Positions 43,889 to 52,491 are shown, numbered from the stretch's first letter. The stretch: DNA of 64,000 nt from Blautia coccoides (GCF_034355335.1 NZ_CP136422.1:263001-327000); one strand, 5' to 3'. Notes: generated by a model from the sequence alone, not told the origin. Numbers and translations: made by a program.

Positions 43889-44359
43889 ATGAGTGGAGTA
43901 GTTGGTACAGATTTAGTTTGTCAGGTTGGATTTATCGTAAAGGACATCAATGCCACAAAAAAGAAATGGGCAGAATTTTTGGGGGTTGAGGAACCGGAAG
44001 CAGCTCTCTGTGGTGAGTATGAGATCACCCAGACGGAATTTAAAGGTGAGCCTGCACCGGAGGCTAACAGCTACCTTGCATTTTTTGATGTGGGACCGGG
44101 TCTGCAGCTTGAATTGATCCAGCCTAATGAAGCACCTTCCACATGGAGAAATTATCTGAATGAGCACGGAGAAGGAATTCATCATGTAGCGTTCAATATT
44201 AAGGGAATGAAAATGCCTGAGGCTGTAAAACGCTGTGAAGATTTCGGCATGGTTCTGGAGCAGAAGGGTGAGTACGGAGATGGCAGCGGAAGATATACAT
44301 ACATGAATGGTTATAAAGATCTGAAGTGTATCATTGAGCTGCTGGAAAGTGATAGATGA
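43889..44359 (+). CDS. VOC superfamily protein (paralogue 2)
   Basis: This 156-residue paralogue of the protein at 38082 shares CQV.VKDI, TQFKGEPA, LELIQPNEAPSTWR and GIHHVAFN. Candidate ligands are Gln12, the Glu in LQLELI, the GIHH histidines and Glu150 (CIIELLES). Unlike paralogue 1 it keeps the last Glu, so the two may do different steps or form a heterodimer with one catalytic subunit. It lies between the Gfo/Idh and TIM-barrel genes. Confidence 0.85.
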   Translation: MSGVVGTDLVCQVGFIVKDINATKKKWAEFLGVEEPEAALCGEYEITQTEFKGEPAPEANSYLAFFDVGPGLQLELIQPNEAPSTWRNYLNEHGEGIHHVAFNIKGMKMPEAVKRCEDFGMVLEQKGEYGDGSGRYTYMNGYKDLKCIIELLESDR

Positions 44360-44375
44360 TCAGGAGGAGACGCGG

Positions 44376-45209
44376 ATGAGACTGGGATTATCCAGCCCTC
44401 TGGAGCATAAAAGCCCCTGGGAATGGGCTGAAAAAATGCATCGGATGGGCTGCGGCTCTGTGAATTTCCCTGTGGATCACACCTGTGACCAGACACTTTT
44501 GGAACAATACGTGGAGGCGGCCGGCAAATATGATCTGATGATCGCGGAAGTGGGAGCCTGGTGCAATCCCATTTCCCCGGATGACAAAGTCAGGGAAGCA
44601 GCGTTTACAAGATGTGTAGAGCAGCTAAAGCTGGCCGATCAGATCAGTGCGAGATGCTGTGTGAATGTCTCAGGTTCCAGAGGGGAACGCTGGGACGGCC
44701 CTTATAAAGAAAATCTGACTGAGGATACCTGGAAACTGATGGTGAGAAGCATTCAGGAGATCATAGATACAGCAAATCCGGTAAATACATATTATACCAT
44801 TGAGCCAATGCCATGGATGTACCCTATGGGTCCGGATGAATATTTAAAGCTGATCCATGACGTGGACAGGGAGCGGTTTGCTGTGCATATGGATGTGTTT
44901 AACTGGATCACTACTCCGGAGAGATATTTTTATCATGAAGATTTTATGGAGGAGTGCTTCCGTAAGCTGGGACCTCATATCAGAAGCTGTCATCTGAAGG
45001 ATGTGATCCTGGAACAGGAATTCACCCTGCAGTTCAGGGAGACTGCCTGCGGCAGAGGATGTCTGAATCTGGAAAAGTATGCGCAATTGGCACGTGAGAC
45101 AGATCCGGATATGCCGCTGATCATTGAGCATTTGGATGGGGATAATGCCTATCTGGAAAGCCTTGCCTATGTGAAACAGCGTTTTGGAGAGGCGGGTATT
45201 GAGGTATAA
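44376..45209 (+). CDS. Sugar phosphate isomerase/epimerase-type TIM barrel
   Basis: This protein of about 277 residues belongs to the AP-endonuclease-2/xylose-isomerase-like fold. Candidate metal ligands are Glu in IAEVGAW, Glu in YTIEPMPW, Asp/His in VHMDVFNW, His in SCHLKD and Glu in LIIEHLDG. Start ATG 44376 follows CAGGAGGAG. Members act as keto-sugar isomerases, dehydratases, or in C-glycoside cleavage (DgpC/CarC group). With Gfo/Idh, SDR and VOC genes alongside, a keto-sugar intermediate is the likely substrate. Confidence 0.85.
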   Translation: MRLGLSSPLEHKSPWEWAEKMHRMGCGSVNFPVDHTCDQTLLEQYVEAAGKYDLMIAEVGAWCNPISPDDKVREAAFTRCVEQLKLADQISARCCVNVSGSRGERWDGPYKENLTEDTWKLMVRSIQEIIDTANPVNTYYTIEPMPWMYPMGPDEYLKLIHDVDRERFAVHMDVFNWITTPERYFYHEDFMEECFRKLGPHIRSCHLKDVILEQEFTLQFRETACGRGCLNLEKYAQLARETDPDMPLIIEHLDGDNAYLESLAYVKQRFGEAGIEV

Positions 45210-45216
45210 GATATAC

Positions 45217-45262
45217 AGCCGGAGCGGATGGGAAATCAGAATCCCGCTGCCCCGGCTTTTTG
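45217..45262 (+). terminator. Terminator of the VOC/ABC operon
   Basis: AGCCGG (45217-45222) pairs with CCGGCT (45252-45257), with inner GCGG/CCGC and GGGA/TCCC pairs, followed by TTTTT. It separates the operon from the GH1 gene. Confidence 0.8.
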
Positions 45263-45324
45263 TTATATTTTGCCCTTATAGTTGTAAACAAAGAGATTTT
45301 AGATTAGAATAAAGTCAAGGATTC

Positions 45325-45354
45325 AGCGGGTCTGCGCATTTACTGCGCGAGCCG
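45325..45354 (+). repeat. Leader repeat copy 1 (before GH1 gene)
   Basis: This 30-base element (AGCGGGTCTGCGCATTTACT then GCGCGAGCCG) matches 22 of 30 positions with 46861-46890. It contains a small GCGCA/TGCGC hairpin and lies about 40 bases before the GH1 ribosome site. Confidence 0.45.
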
Positions 45355-45393
45355 TAAGAAAATATAAAGCTGCATAAAGAGGAGGATATTTTT

Positions 45394-46761
45394 ATGGGAT
45401 TTTCAGAAAATTTTTTGTGGGGAACAGCCACCGCTTCTTACCAGATAGAGGGTGGTGCTTTTGAAGGCGGAAGGGGTTACACGGTATGGGACGACTTTTG
45501 CAGGACTCCTGGTAAAGTCTTTTCCATGCATAACGGGGATGTGGCCTGTGATCATTACCACCGCTATAAAGAGGATGTGAAAATGATGGCGGATATGGGG
45601 ATTCAGGCTTATCGTTTCTCTATTGCCTGGTCCAGAATACTGCCGGAGGGAAAAGGGGAAGTCAGCCAGAGCGGGATAGACTTCTATAATGCGCTGATAG
45701 ATGAACTTTTAAAATATAATATTAAACCTTGTCTGACACTGTTTCACTGGGATCTTCCTTTTGCTCTGCACCGTCTGGGAGGCTGGCAGAATCCGGAGAT
45801 CGTGGACTGGTTTGCAGAGTACGCTGCTGTGGCGGCAAAGGCCTTTGGGGACAGAGTCAAATTCTTTATGACATTTAATGAACCTCAGTGTTTTGTGGGA
45901 CTGGGACACGTGACCGGAGAACATGCACCGGGTAATCTTATGTCGCGCCGCAGTGTGCTGGAAATGGCTCATCACGTAATGATGGCCCATGGAAAAGCTG
46001 TACAGGCCATAAGAAGTCTGGTACCGGATGCACAGATTGGATACGCCCCCACTTCCAATCCGGTGATCCCTGCAACAGACAGCCCGGAAGATATTGAAGC
46101 TGCCAGAAAAGCATATTTTGCTGTGGAGGATAAGCCGGATTATATGTGGTCTGTGAGCTGGTGGAGTGATCCTGTGATGTTTGGAAGATATCCGGAGGAT
46201 GGGTTAAAGCTGTTTGAAAAGGATTTGCCGGATTTTAAGCCGGAAGATTTGAAACTGATGCATCAGCCCCTGGATTTCTATGGACAGAATATTTACAACG
46301 GATATAAGGTGAAGAGTGACCATAAGGGAGGATGGGAGACTGTTCAGCGTCCTGTGGGATACCCCAGGACGGGCAACGGGTGGCCTGTGGTACCGGAATC
46401 TCTTTACTGGGGGCCGCGGTTCCTTTATGAGCGGTATCAGAAGCCTATTGTTATCACGGAGAATGGGTGCTGCTGCGCAGATGTAGTGTCCCTGGACGGT
46501 AAGGTCCATGATCCGAACAGAATCGATTTTTATCACAGATATCTGCGGGAACTTGGCCGGGCAATTGAGGACGGAGTAAAAGTAGATGCCTATTTTGCCT
46601 GGTCAGTGGTGGACAACTTTGAATGGGCCAAGGGGTACTCAGACAGGTTTGGCATGGTATATGTGGATTTTGAGACGCAGGAGCGTATCTTAAAGGATTC
46701 CGCATATTGGTATTCAGAAGTAATCAAAAATAATGGCGCAAACCTGGCAGATATTCATTAG
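45394..46761 (+). CDS. Beta-glucosidase family GH1
   Basis: This 455-residue retaining beta-glycosidase has acid/base Glu163 in TFNEPQ and nucleophile Glu356 in VITENG, plus the N-terminal signature FLWGTATASYQIEGGAFEGGRG. The lack of a phosphate-binding Ser/Lys/Tyr cluster that I can identify, and the clean WSVVDNFEWAKGYSDRFG end, suggest a plain beta-glucosidase more than a 6-phospho enzyme. It has no signal peptide and an AGAGGAGG site. It may act on glycosides brought in by the upstream importer. Confidence 0.94.
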   Translation: MGFSENFLWGTATASYQIEGGAFEGGRGYTVWDDFCRTPGKVFSMHNGDVACDHYHRYKEDVKMMADMGIQAYRFSIAWSRILPEGKGEVSQSGIDFYNALIDELLKYNIKPCLTLFHWDLPFALHRLGGWQNPEIVDWFAEYAAVAAKAFGDRVKFFMTFNEPQCFVGLGHVTGEHAPGNLMSRRSVLEMAHHVMMAHGKAVQAIRSLVPDAQIGYAPTSNPVIPATDSPEDIEAARKAYFAVEDKPDYMWSVSWWSDPVMFGRYPEDGLKLFEKDLPDFKPEDLKLMHQPLDFYGQNIYNGYKVKSDHKGGWETVQRPVGYPRTGNGWPVVPESLYWGPRFLYERYQKPIVITENGCCCADVVSLDGKVHDPNRIDFYHRYLRELGRAIEDGVKVDAYFAWSVVDNFEWAKGYSDRFGMVYVDFETQERILKDSAYWYSEVIKNNGANLADIH

Positions 46762-46813
46762 GCAAACTTGCGCATACCTTATTCTTCGTTTTCTGTATTT
46801 TGTGATAAGCCAG

Positions 46814-46841
46814 TTGTGATTTTGGAATAGTGTGTTATAGT
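46814..46841 (+). promoter_or_regulatory. Promoter of the DUF3887-hydrolase gene
   Basis: TTGTGA (46814-46819) and TATAGT (46836-46841) with a 16-base spacer stand about 105 bases before the ATG at 46948. Confidence 0.5.
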
Positions 46842-46860
46842 GAAACCAACATAAGAATAC

Positions 46861-46890
46861 AGCAGGTCTGCACATAAACTGCGCTGACTG
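46861..46890 (+). repeat. Leader repeat copy 2 (before DUF3887-hydrolase gene)
   Basis: AGCAGGTCTGCACATAAACT then GCGCTGACTG matches the copy at 45325-45354 at 22 of 30 positions. It lies within the leader of the following gene. Confidence 0.45.
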
Positions 46891-46947
46891 CAAAAAATGC
46901 AGGCAGGGTTTGCACACGTAGTCTGTACTGTAATAAGGAGGGACACT

Positions 46948-48438
46948 ATGAAAAAGAAAATGATCATAACTGTACTGAGTCTTGCCGTTATGCTTGCGTT
47001 TTCAGGCTGTTCTGGCAAAGGGAGCGGGAAGGAAAACAACAATACGGAAAAAAATGCGGGAGCAGCAGGTGAAAACACTGACATCGCAGATAAAAAAGAC
47101 AGTGACGGGGACAATGGGGATAGCACTGCGGATGCACAGGATGAAGCGGATGCACAGGGTAAATCGGATGTACATCAGGATAAAGCAGATGCATCCACAG
47201 GAAATCAGGAACTTTTGGCAATATCTGAGGCCTTTGTAAAAGATTTAGTGGAAGGCAGCGGAGACAATATCAAGACAGACTATGAGTACACAGAACAGAT
47301 GAAGTCCGCAGTGGAGAGTGGTCAGATTCTGACAGCTTTTCAGGATACCCTGAAAGCGGTGGGGGAAGTGAAAGAAATCCGGTCGGCATGGGAAGCAGAT
47401 CCACAGTCCGGGTACAATATGGTTCAGGTGCCCTGTGATTTTTCTATACAGCCCCTGAATATGGTAGTCGCTTTTCAGGATGGCAGGATAGGAGGCGTTC
47501 ATACGGATGTCTATCAGGAACAAAAAGAGACGGTATCCTTACCGGAAAATGTCACCGAGACGGATATGAACCTGAGTATAGCAGGCGGCCGCACACTGCC
47601 GGGAACATTTGCCGCTCCTAAAAATCTGAAAGAGTATCCCGCTGTTGTATTTGTACATGGTTCAGGCAGCAGTGACAGAAATGAGACAGCAGGACAGATC
47701 AAACCATTTCAGGATTTGGCATGGGGGCTTGCTGAGAGGGGAATTGCATCTTACCGTTACGATAAGATTTCTTATGTGTACGGAAAAGAATTGGCGGAAG
47801 ATAAAGAGTTTACAGTCTATGATGAAACCGTTAATGATGCCGCTGCGGCGGTTAAGATGCTGCGTGAACAGGAAGGCGTTTCAAAAGTTTATGTGGTTGG
47901 ACACAGCCAGGGTGCACTGATGATGGGTGCAATTGCCAGGGAAGGTCAGCCGGACGGCTGCATTATGATGGCAGGTCCGGCCAGGGGATTTGCGGATACG
48001 ATTCAGAGGCAGTATGAATTCCTTCAGAGTCTGGATCCTGATCCTTCAGAGCAGGATAAGGCAGTTTATGAGCAGGGCTTAGCGGCAGCGGAGCAGATGA
48101 AAAATATTGATTCTCTGCCCGATGACGCAAGAATTATGGGACAGACAAAAACATATATGAAAAGCATTCTGGACTATGATGCAGTAGCGGAGGCGGCAGA
48201 CATAACAGTGCCGGTCCTTGTCCTGCAGGGTGAGGAAGATTATCAGGTGACAATGGATGATTTCCGGATTTGGGAGGAAAACTACGAGGGGAAGGATAAC
48301 TGGCAGTTTGTGTCTTTCCCGGGCCTGTCTCATATGTTCACGGAAGGAAAATATGAGGAAGGTCCTGCCAGCTATCAGGGAGCAAAGCATATTCCTGATA
48401 AGGTGACGGAGACAATTGCGGGATTTATCAATGAATAG
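46948..48438 (+). CDS. Lipoprotein with DUF3887 and alpha/beta-hydrolase domains
   Basis: This protein of about 496 residues has a signal peptide with lipobox FSGC, a repetitive Asp/Ala/Gln linker, and a DUF3887 domain ending RIGGVHTDVYQE near 195. An alpha/beta-hydrolase domain follows with VHGSGSSDRNE (oxyanion region), nucleophile in GHSQG, Asp in LQGEEDYQV and His in GLSHMF. It is an outer-face esterase or peptidase of the Aes/YqiA-like type. The ATG at 46948 follows GGAGGG and begins the signal peptide. Its DUF3887 part is the same as the stand-alone lipoprotein at 24533. Confidence 0.9.
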   Translation: MKKKMIITVLSLAVMLAFSGCSGKGSGKENNNTEKNAGAAGENTDIADKKDSDGDNGDSTADAQDEADAQGKSDVHQDKADASTGNQELLAISEAFVKDLVEGSGDNIKTDYEYTEQMKSAVESGQILTAFQDTLKAVGEVKEIRSAWEADPQSGYNMVQVPCDFSIQPLNMVVAFQDGRIGGVHTDVYQEQKETVSLPENVTETDMNLSIAGGRTLPGTFAAPKNLKEYPAVVFVHGSGSSDRNETAGQIKPFQDLAWGLAERGIASYRYDKISYVYGKELAEDKEFTVYDETVNDAAAAVKMLREQEGVSKVYVVGHSQGALMMGAIAREGQPDGCIMMAGPARGFADTIQRQYEFLQSLDPDPSEQDKAVYEQGLAAAEQMKNIDSLPDDARIMGQTKTYMKSILDYDAVAEAADITVPVLVLQGEEDYQVTMDDFRIWEENYEGKDNWQFVSFPGLSHMFTEGKYEEGPASYQGAKHIPDKVTETIAGFINE

Positions 48439-48466
48439 CTGTGAATAAAATATTGCATCTGTTATG

Positions 48467-48504
48467 CAGACAATCATCAGGTTAGGGATGATTGTCTGTT
48501 TTTT
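48467..48504 (+). terminator. Terminator of the DUF3887-hydrolase gene
   Basis: CAGACAATCATC (48467-48478) pairs exactly with GATGATTGTCTG (48487-48498) around an 8-base loop and is followed by TTTTTT. Confidence 0.92.
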
Positions 48505-48558
48505 ATATCATTAGAAAAGAGTTCTATCTCTCGGTAAATGGAAAGTTGTTCATTTTAC

Positions 48559-48613
48559 TTGACAGGCTAGTATATACTAGCTACAATAAAGTAAAGGGCT
48601 AGTGAATGCTAGC
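48559..48613 (+). promoter_or_regulatory. Promoter with two palindromic operators
   Basis: TTGACA (48559-48564) and TACAAT (48582-48587) have a 17-base spacer. The perfect palindrome GCTAGTATATACTAGC (48566-48581) fills almost the whole spacer. A second, imperfect copy GCTAGTGAATGCTAGC (48598-48613) lies downstream of the start point. Two operators of this size and place suit the TetR-family protein encoded at 49828. Confidence 0.85.
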
Positions 48614-48656
48614 TGAACGACAGATGACCTGAACGGAGAAAGGGATAGGGAAGAGT

Positions 48657-49820
48657 ATGGAGAAATCACAGTTGGAGCAGTATCTTAGCGACGGGGTTGA
48701 AAATATTATGAAAGGAATGAGTAAGACGTTTCTCACAAATCCTAAATCTGCAGTGTTTTTTATGAAATATGCCCAGGCGGCCGGGGCTGCAGCGGAGAAA
48801 CGCAGAGCTGCAAAACAGAACGGGGAACACATTCCTCCTTTTTTGATCGCCAGTATTACCAGCCAGTGCAATCTTCGCTGCAAGGGCTGTTATGCATGGG
48901 CAAACCATACCTGCGGCGGCGGAACAAAGCAGGACGGTCTGCGCGCGGAACAGTGGGATGATATTTTTTGTCAGGCGGAGGATATGGGAGTGAATTTTAT
49001 TCTGCTTGCAGGAGGAGAGCCTCTGATGAGGCCTGATGTGCTTAAAATGGCGGGGAGGCGAAAAAACATCTTGTTCCCTGTTTTTACTAATGGTACTATG
49101 ATTAGTAAAGAGATTCTGTCAGGCAGCAGGAATGTTGAACCGGACTCTGGGGAACCTCAGACAGGCTCAGAGGATGTGGATACATATCTGCAGATGTTTA
49201 TGGACAACAGGAATCTCCTGCCGGTCCTCAGCATTGAGGGTGACAGGCAGATGACAGATACCAGAAGAGGTGCCGGAATTTATGATTGTCTGATACAGAC
49301 TATGGAGGAGCTGAAGGCACGGAATATCTTGTATGGGGTGTCCATAACCGTGACAAAGGAGAACATGGAGGAGGTTACTGCGGATGTATTTCTTCAAAAG
49401 CTTTCTCTGCTTGGCTGCAAAGCGGTCATCTATGTGGAATATGTGCCTGTAGACAGGGATACGGTGAATTTGGCCCCGGACGATAAGGACAGGACATTTA
49501 TGGCCGCCAGACTTGATATTTTACGAGAAACGCAGAGGAATATGCTGCTGATCTCCTTTCCAGGGGATGAGAGAGCGTCCGGAGGCTGCCTTGCAGCAGG
49601 GCGGGGTTTTTTCCATATCAATGCCAAAGGGGGAGCAGAGCCTTGTCCGTTTTCTCCTTATTCGGACACCAGCCTGCAGGATATAAGCCTTAGGGAGGCC
49701 ATGAACTCACCGCTGTTTAGCAGACTGAGAGAAAATGGAAATCTTGCAGAGACACATAAAGGGGGCTGCGTATTGTTTGAACAGGAGCAGACCGTAAAAG
49801 AATACCTGAAAGGGATATGA
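48657..49820 (+). CDS. Radical SAM protein with C-terminal cysteine region
   Basis: This 387-residue protein has the 4Fe-4S motif CNLRCKGC (Cys71, Cys75, Cys78), a GGEP motif near 120 (LLAGGEPLM) and a C-terminal SPASM-like set of cysteines (GGCLAAG, AEPCPFSPY, GGCVLFE). Such proteins modify peptides, proteins or cofactors by radical chemistry. An unusual insertion near 165-185 (SGSRNVEPDSGEPQTGSEDVD) breaks the barrel. No small precursor peptide is seen beside it. It shares a promoter with the TetR gene 7 bases downstream. Confidence 0.88.
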   Translation: MEKSQLEQYLSDGVENIMKGMSKTFLTNPKSAVFFMKYAQAAGAAAEKRRAAKQNGEHIPPFLIASITSQCNLRCKGCYAWANHTCGGGTKQDGLRAEQWDDIFCQAEDMGVNFILLAGGEPLMRPDVLKMAGRRKNILFPVFTNGTMISKEILSGSRNVEPDSGEPQTGSEDVDTYLQMFMDNRNLLPVLSIEGDRQMTDTRRGAGIYDCLIQTMEELKARNILYGVSITVTKENMEEVTADVFLQKLSLLGCKAVIYVEYVPVDRDTVNLAPDDKDRTFMAARLDILRETQRNMLLISFPGDERASGGCLAAGRGFFHINAKGGAEPCPFSPYSDTSLQDISLREAMNSPLFSRLRENGNLAETHKGGCVLFEQEQTVKEYLKGI

Positions 49821-49827
49821 TAAAGTT

Positions 49828-50442
49828 ATGTCAACGAAAGAGCGGATCGTGGAGGAGGCCCTGACTCTTTTTTCGAGCAGAGGGTATCAGGGAACCAGTG
49901 TGAAAAATATTGCGGATGCGGTGGGAATCAGGGACAGTTCCCTGTATAAGCACTTTAAAAGCAAAAAAGAAATATTTGAGACTATTGTGGAGGAGATGGC
50001 TAAGAGGATGGAGGCCATGAGCCATACCTTTGGCCTTCCGGATGACACCTCTGTGGAGGCGGCAGCATTTGCTTACGGAGGGATAACCGAGGATGAACTG
50101 GTGGAGCTGAGCAAAAATGTCTTTCTGTTCTACCTCCGTGATTCCTTTGCGGGAAGGTTTCGCAGAATGTTGACCATAGAACAGTACCGGGACAGAGAAA
50201 TTGCAGCAGTATACAGGAAGATTTATATGGAGGACAGTATCCGTTATCAGACGGTTTTGTTTGAGGAGATGATACGTCAGGGTGTATTTGCAGAAGCGGA
50301 TGCCAGGGCTATGGCAATTAATTTTTACGCTCCTATATTTTTCCTTCTGAATAAATACGACAGTCAGGACTGCGATGTGGAGGAAGGGCTTGGGGAACTG
50401 GAACGTCAGGTAAGAGAATTTGCCCGCATATACCATAAATAA
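49828..50442 (+). CDS. TetR/AcrR-family regulator
   Basis: This 204-residue regulator has the N-terminal TetR helix-turn-helix (RIVEEALTLFSSRGYQGTSVKNIADAVG, then DSSLYKHFKSKKEIF) and an all-helical ligand domain. It lies directly after the radical SAM gene and probably represses the shared promoter through the two GCTAG-type palindromes at 48566-48613. Confidence 0.92.
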   Translation: MSTKERIVEEALTLFSSRGYQGTSVKNIADAVGIRDSSLYKHFKSKKEIFETIVEEMAKRMEAMSHTFGLPDDTSVEAAAFAYGGITEDELVELSKNVFLFYLRDSFAGRFRRMLTIEQYRDREIAAVYRKIYMEDSIRYQTVLFEEMIRQGVFAEADARAMAINFYAPIFFLLNKYDSQDCDVEEGLGELERQVREFARIYHK

Positions 50443-50514
50443 TGAAAGGGCAGAGAAAGAACACCATTTGCCTGAATTGCCGGGATATCAGAAGAAGCGG
50501 GGGAGTGATAGAGA

Positions 50515-51267
50515 TTGAGGAATGACAGATTTATTAAAGAGGCCAGGATTGACTGGGATAAAATAGATGAGGACAGCTATTTGAGGGGAATACCTGTTAT
50601 CAGCAGTACAGACAGTGTTTTATTTGACAATAATATCGTGTTTTTTGTCGGGGAGAATGGAACCGGGAAATCCACACTTTTGGAGGCGGTCGCAGTAGCC
50701 TACGGTTTCAACCCCGAAGGTGGGACAAAGAATTACAATTTTTCTACTTTTGAAAGCCATTCGGAGCTTTACCGGGCAGTTTCGCTTGTAAAGGGGACGA
50801 AACGTCCAAGGAGCAGTTATTTTCTTCGGGCAGAGAGCTTTTATAACGTGGCCACCAAGGCAGAGGATTACAGGGAGCCTGGGGAAGATCCCAATGTCTA
50901 TTATGCCCGTTATGGAGGAAAATCCCTGCATGAACAGTCCCATGGAGAGAGTTTACTGGCTTTGATACAGGGGACATTTGGAGAGGAAGGCATGTTTATA
51001 CTGGATGAACCGGAAGCAGCCCTGTCTCCTCAGAGACAGCTTACCCTTCTTTTGTATATTCACAGAATGGCCCAGAAAGGTTCCCAGTTTATTATCGCAA
51101 GCCACTCCCCCATTTTGCTGGGGATTCCACAGGCAAAAATTCTGTCCTTTGATGACGGCATAATACATGAATGCAGATATGAGGAAACAGAGAGTTATCA
51201 GGTGACGGAAATGTTTATTAACAGCCGGGAGTATTTGCTTCACAGGCTGCTGACAGAGGGTGAGTAA
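50515..51267 (+). CDS. AAA/ABC-type ATPase (RecF/SMC-like fold)
   Basis: This 250-residue soluble ATPase has Walker A VGENGTGKST (near 44-53), an ABC-like signature HEQSHGESLLAL and Walker B GMFILDEPEAALS, then a switch His in IIASHSPILLG. It belongs to the widespread single-domain AAA family (COG3910-like) found near many defence and maintenance genes. Its TTG start at 50515 follows GGGGGAG. Partner and target are unknown. Confidence 0.85.
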   Translation: MRNDRFIKEARIDWDKIDEDSYLRGIPVISSTDSVLFDNNIVFFVGENGTGKSTLLEAVAVAYGFNPEGGTKNYNFSTFESHSELYRAVSLVKGTKRPRSSYFLRAESFYNVATKAEDYREPGEDPNVYYARYGGKSLHEQSHGESLLALIQGTFGEEGMFILDEPEAALSPQRQLTLLLYIHRMAQKGSQFIIASHSPILLGIPQAKILSFDDGIIHECRYEETESYQVTEMFINSREYLLHRLLTEGE

Positions 51268-51273
51268 AGGCAT

Positions 51274-52491
51274 ATGCATAACAACATGGGTGATACAAAG
51301 AAGAAGAATACAAAGAAAAATAATACAAAAAATAAAAGTAGTAAAAGAAACAGAAGGACACAATTGCTTCAGTGTTTGGCAGGAATGGCGGTGGGAGGTG
51401 CCGGTGGGTACTTTGGCATGAAGTATGTGGAGAAGATGCACGGGGGATCTCTGAAACCAGCGGAAATTCTCGTAGGATTGATCTGGCTGGTGATCTGTCT
51501 TTATGCAGCGGCTTTTTTACACGTTATTGTACACGAGGCAGGACATCTTGTCTGCGGACTTCTGAGCGGATATAAATTTTCTTCTTTCCGTGTGGGAAGG
51601 ATCATTGCGGCAAAGAAAAAGGATGGAATAAGATGGGGACGTTATTCCCTGATGGGAACCGGCGGACAGTGTCTGCTGGCTCCGCCGGAGTTAGTGGATG
51701 GGAAGATGCCATATATCCTGTATAATCTGGGAGGGAGCCTTTTTAATCTGCTCCTTGCCTTGGCTGCCCTGCTTCTTTGTCTGGGAGTGGAAGGGCATGG
51801 TTATCTACAGATTTTGTTTATGGCACTTTTTATTGTAGGCATCTTTCTTTCGTTGATGAATGCAGTTCCTCTGCCGGTGGGAGGCGTGAACAATGATGGA
51901 TACAATGCTTTATATCTGGGAAAAGATAAAGAAGCTGTGAGTTGTTTCTGGCTGCAGCTCAAGATAAATGAACAGCTTACCCTGGGAAAGCGCCTCAGGG
52001 ATATGCCCGGGGAGTGGTTTGCGCCTGTACCGGAGGAGAAGTGGAGTAATGCCATGTGTGCTTCTACGGAAGTCCTTGCAGTCAGCCGTGCCATTGATGA
52101 AAAAGAATTTGGCACAGCCCTTAAAATGGGGGAAAAGCTATTGGAGAAAGCAGCCGGACTTATAGGAATTCAAAGATATGCGCTGAAGGGGGAAATGATT
52201 TTCTGCAGACTTATGCTGGATGGGCCGGGAGAAGAACTTCGCAGAGAATACAGGGAGAAAGGATTTCAGGAGTTTCTGAAGCGTTCAGTCTACATGTTGT
52301 CTGTTCTACGTCTTCAGTACGCCTGCAAACGAATACTCGACCCGGATGAGGAGGCGGCACAAAAATGTCTGGAGCTTTTTGATAAGGTGAGCAGACGCTA
52401 TCCTTTTGATGGGGATAAGGAGAGCGAGAGAGAATTGATTTCTAATATAGACAATGTTGACAGCAGTCTATTGACTGGTCTGGATGAATAG
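51274..52491 (+). CDS. M50-like membrane metalloprotease
   Basis: This 405-residue protein has a lysine-rich N-terminus (residues 9-29), a first membrane helix near 32-48, and the zinc motif HEAGH (87-91) in a helix. A second metal motif candidate is PLPVGGVNNDGYNA. Further helices lie near 150-200 and a helical soluble tail follows. This is the arrangement of intramembrane S2P-type proteases. The start at 51274 is uncertain: only AAAGG is upstream. It is 6 bases after the AAA ATPase gene and may act with it. Confidence 0.82.
   Translation: MHNNMGDTKKKNTKKNNTKNKSSKRNRRTQLLQCLAGMAVGGAGGYFGMKYVEKMHGGSLKPAEILVGLIWLVICLYAAAFLHVIVHEAGHLVCGLLSGYKFSSFRVGRIIAAKKKDGIRWGRYSLMGTGGQCLLAPPELVDGKMPYILYNLGGSLFNLLLALAALLLCLGVEGHGYLQILFMALFIVGIFLSLMNAVPLPVGGVNNDGYNALYLGKDKEAVSCFWLQLKINEQLTLGKRLRDMPGEWFAPVPEEKWSNAMCASTEVLAVSRAIDEKEFGTALKMGEKLLEKAAGLIGIQRYALKGEMIFCRLMLDGPGEELRREYREKGFQEFLKRSVYMLSVLRLQYACKRILDPDEEAAQKCLELFDKVSRRYPFDGDKESERELISNIDNVDSSLLTGLDE

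Noticed and set aside
48657..49820. RiPP biosynthesis cluster around the radical SAM gene
   Set aside because: No short precursor ORF, dedicated exporter or maturation protease of a known type is adjacent, so the claim would be too strong.
49831..50436. Minus-strand ORF of 201 codons opposite the TetR gene
   Set aside because: It mirrors the TetR gene nearly end to end and lacks any domain signal.
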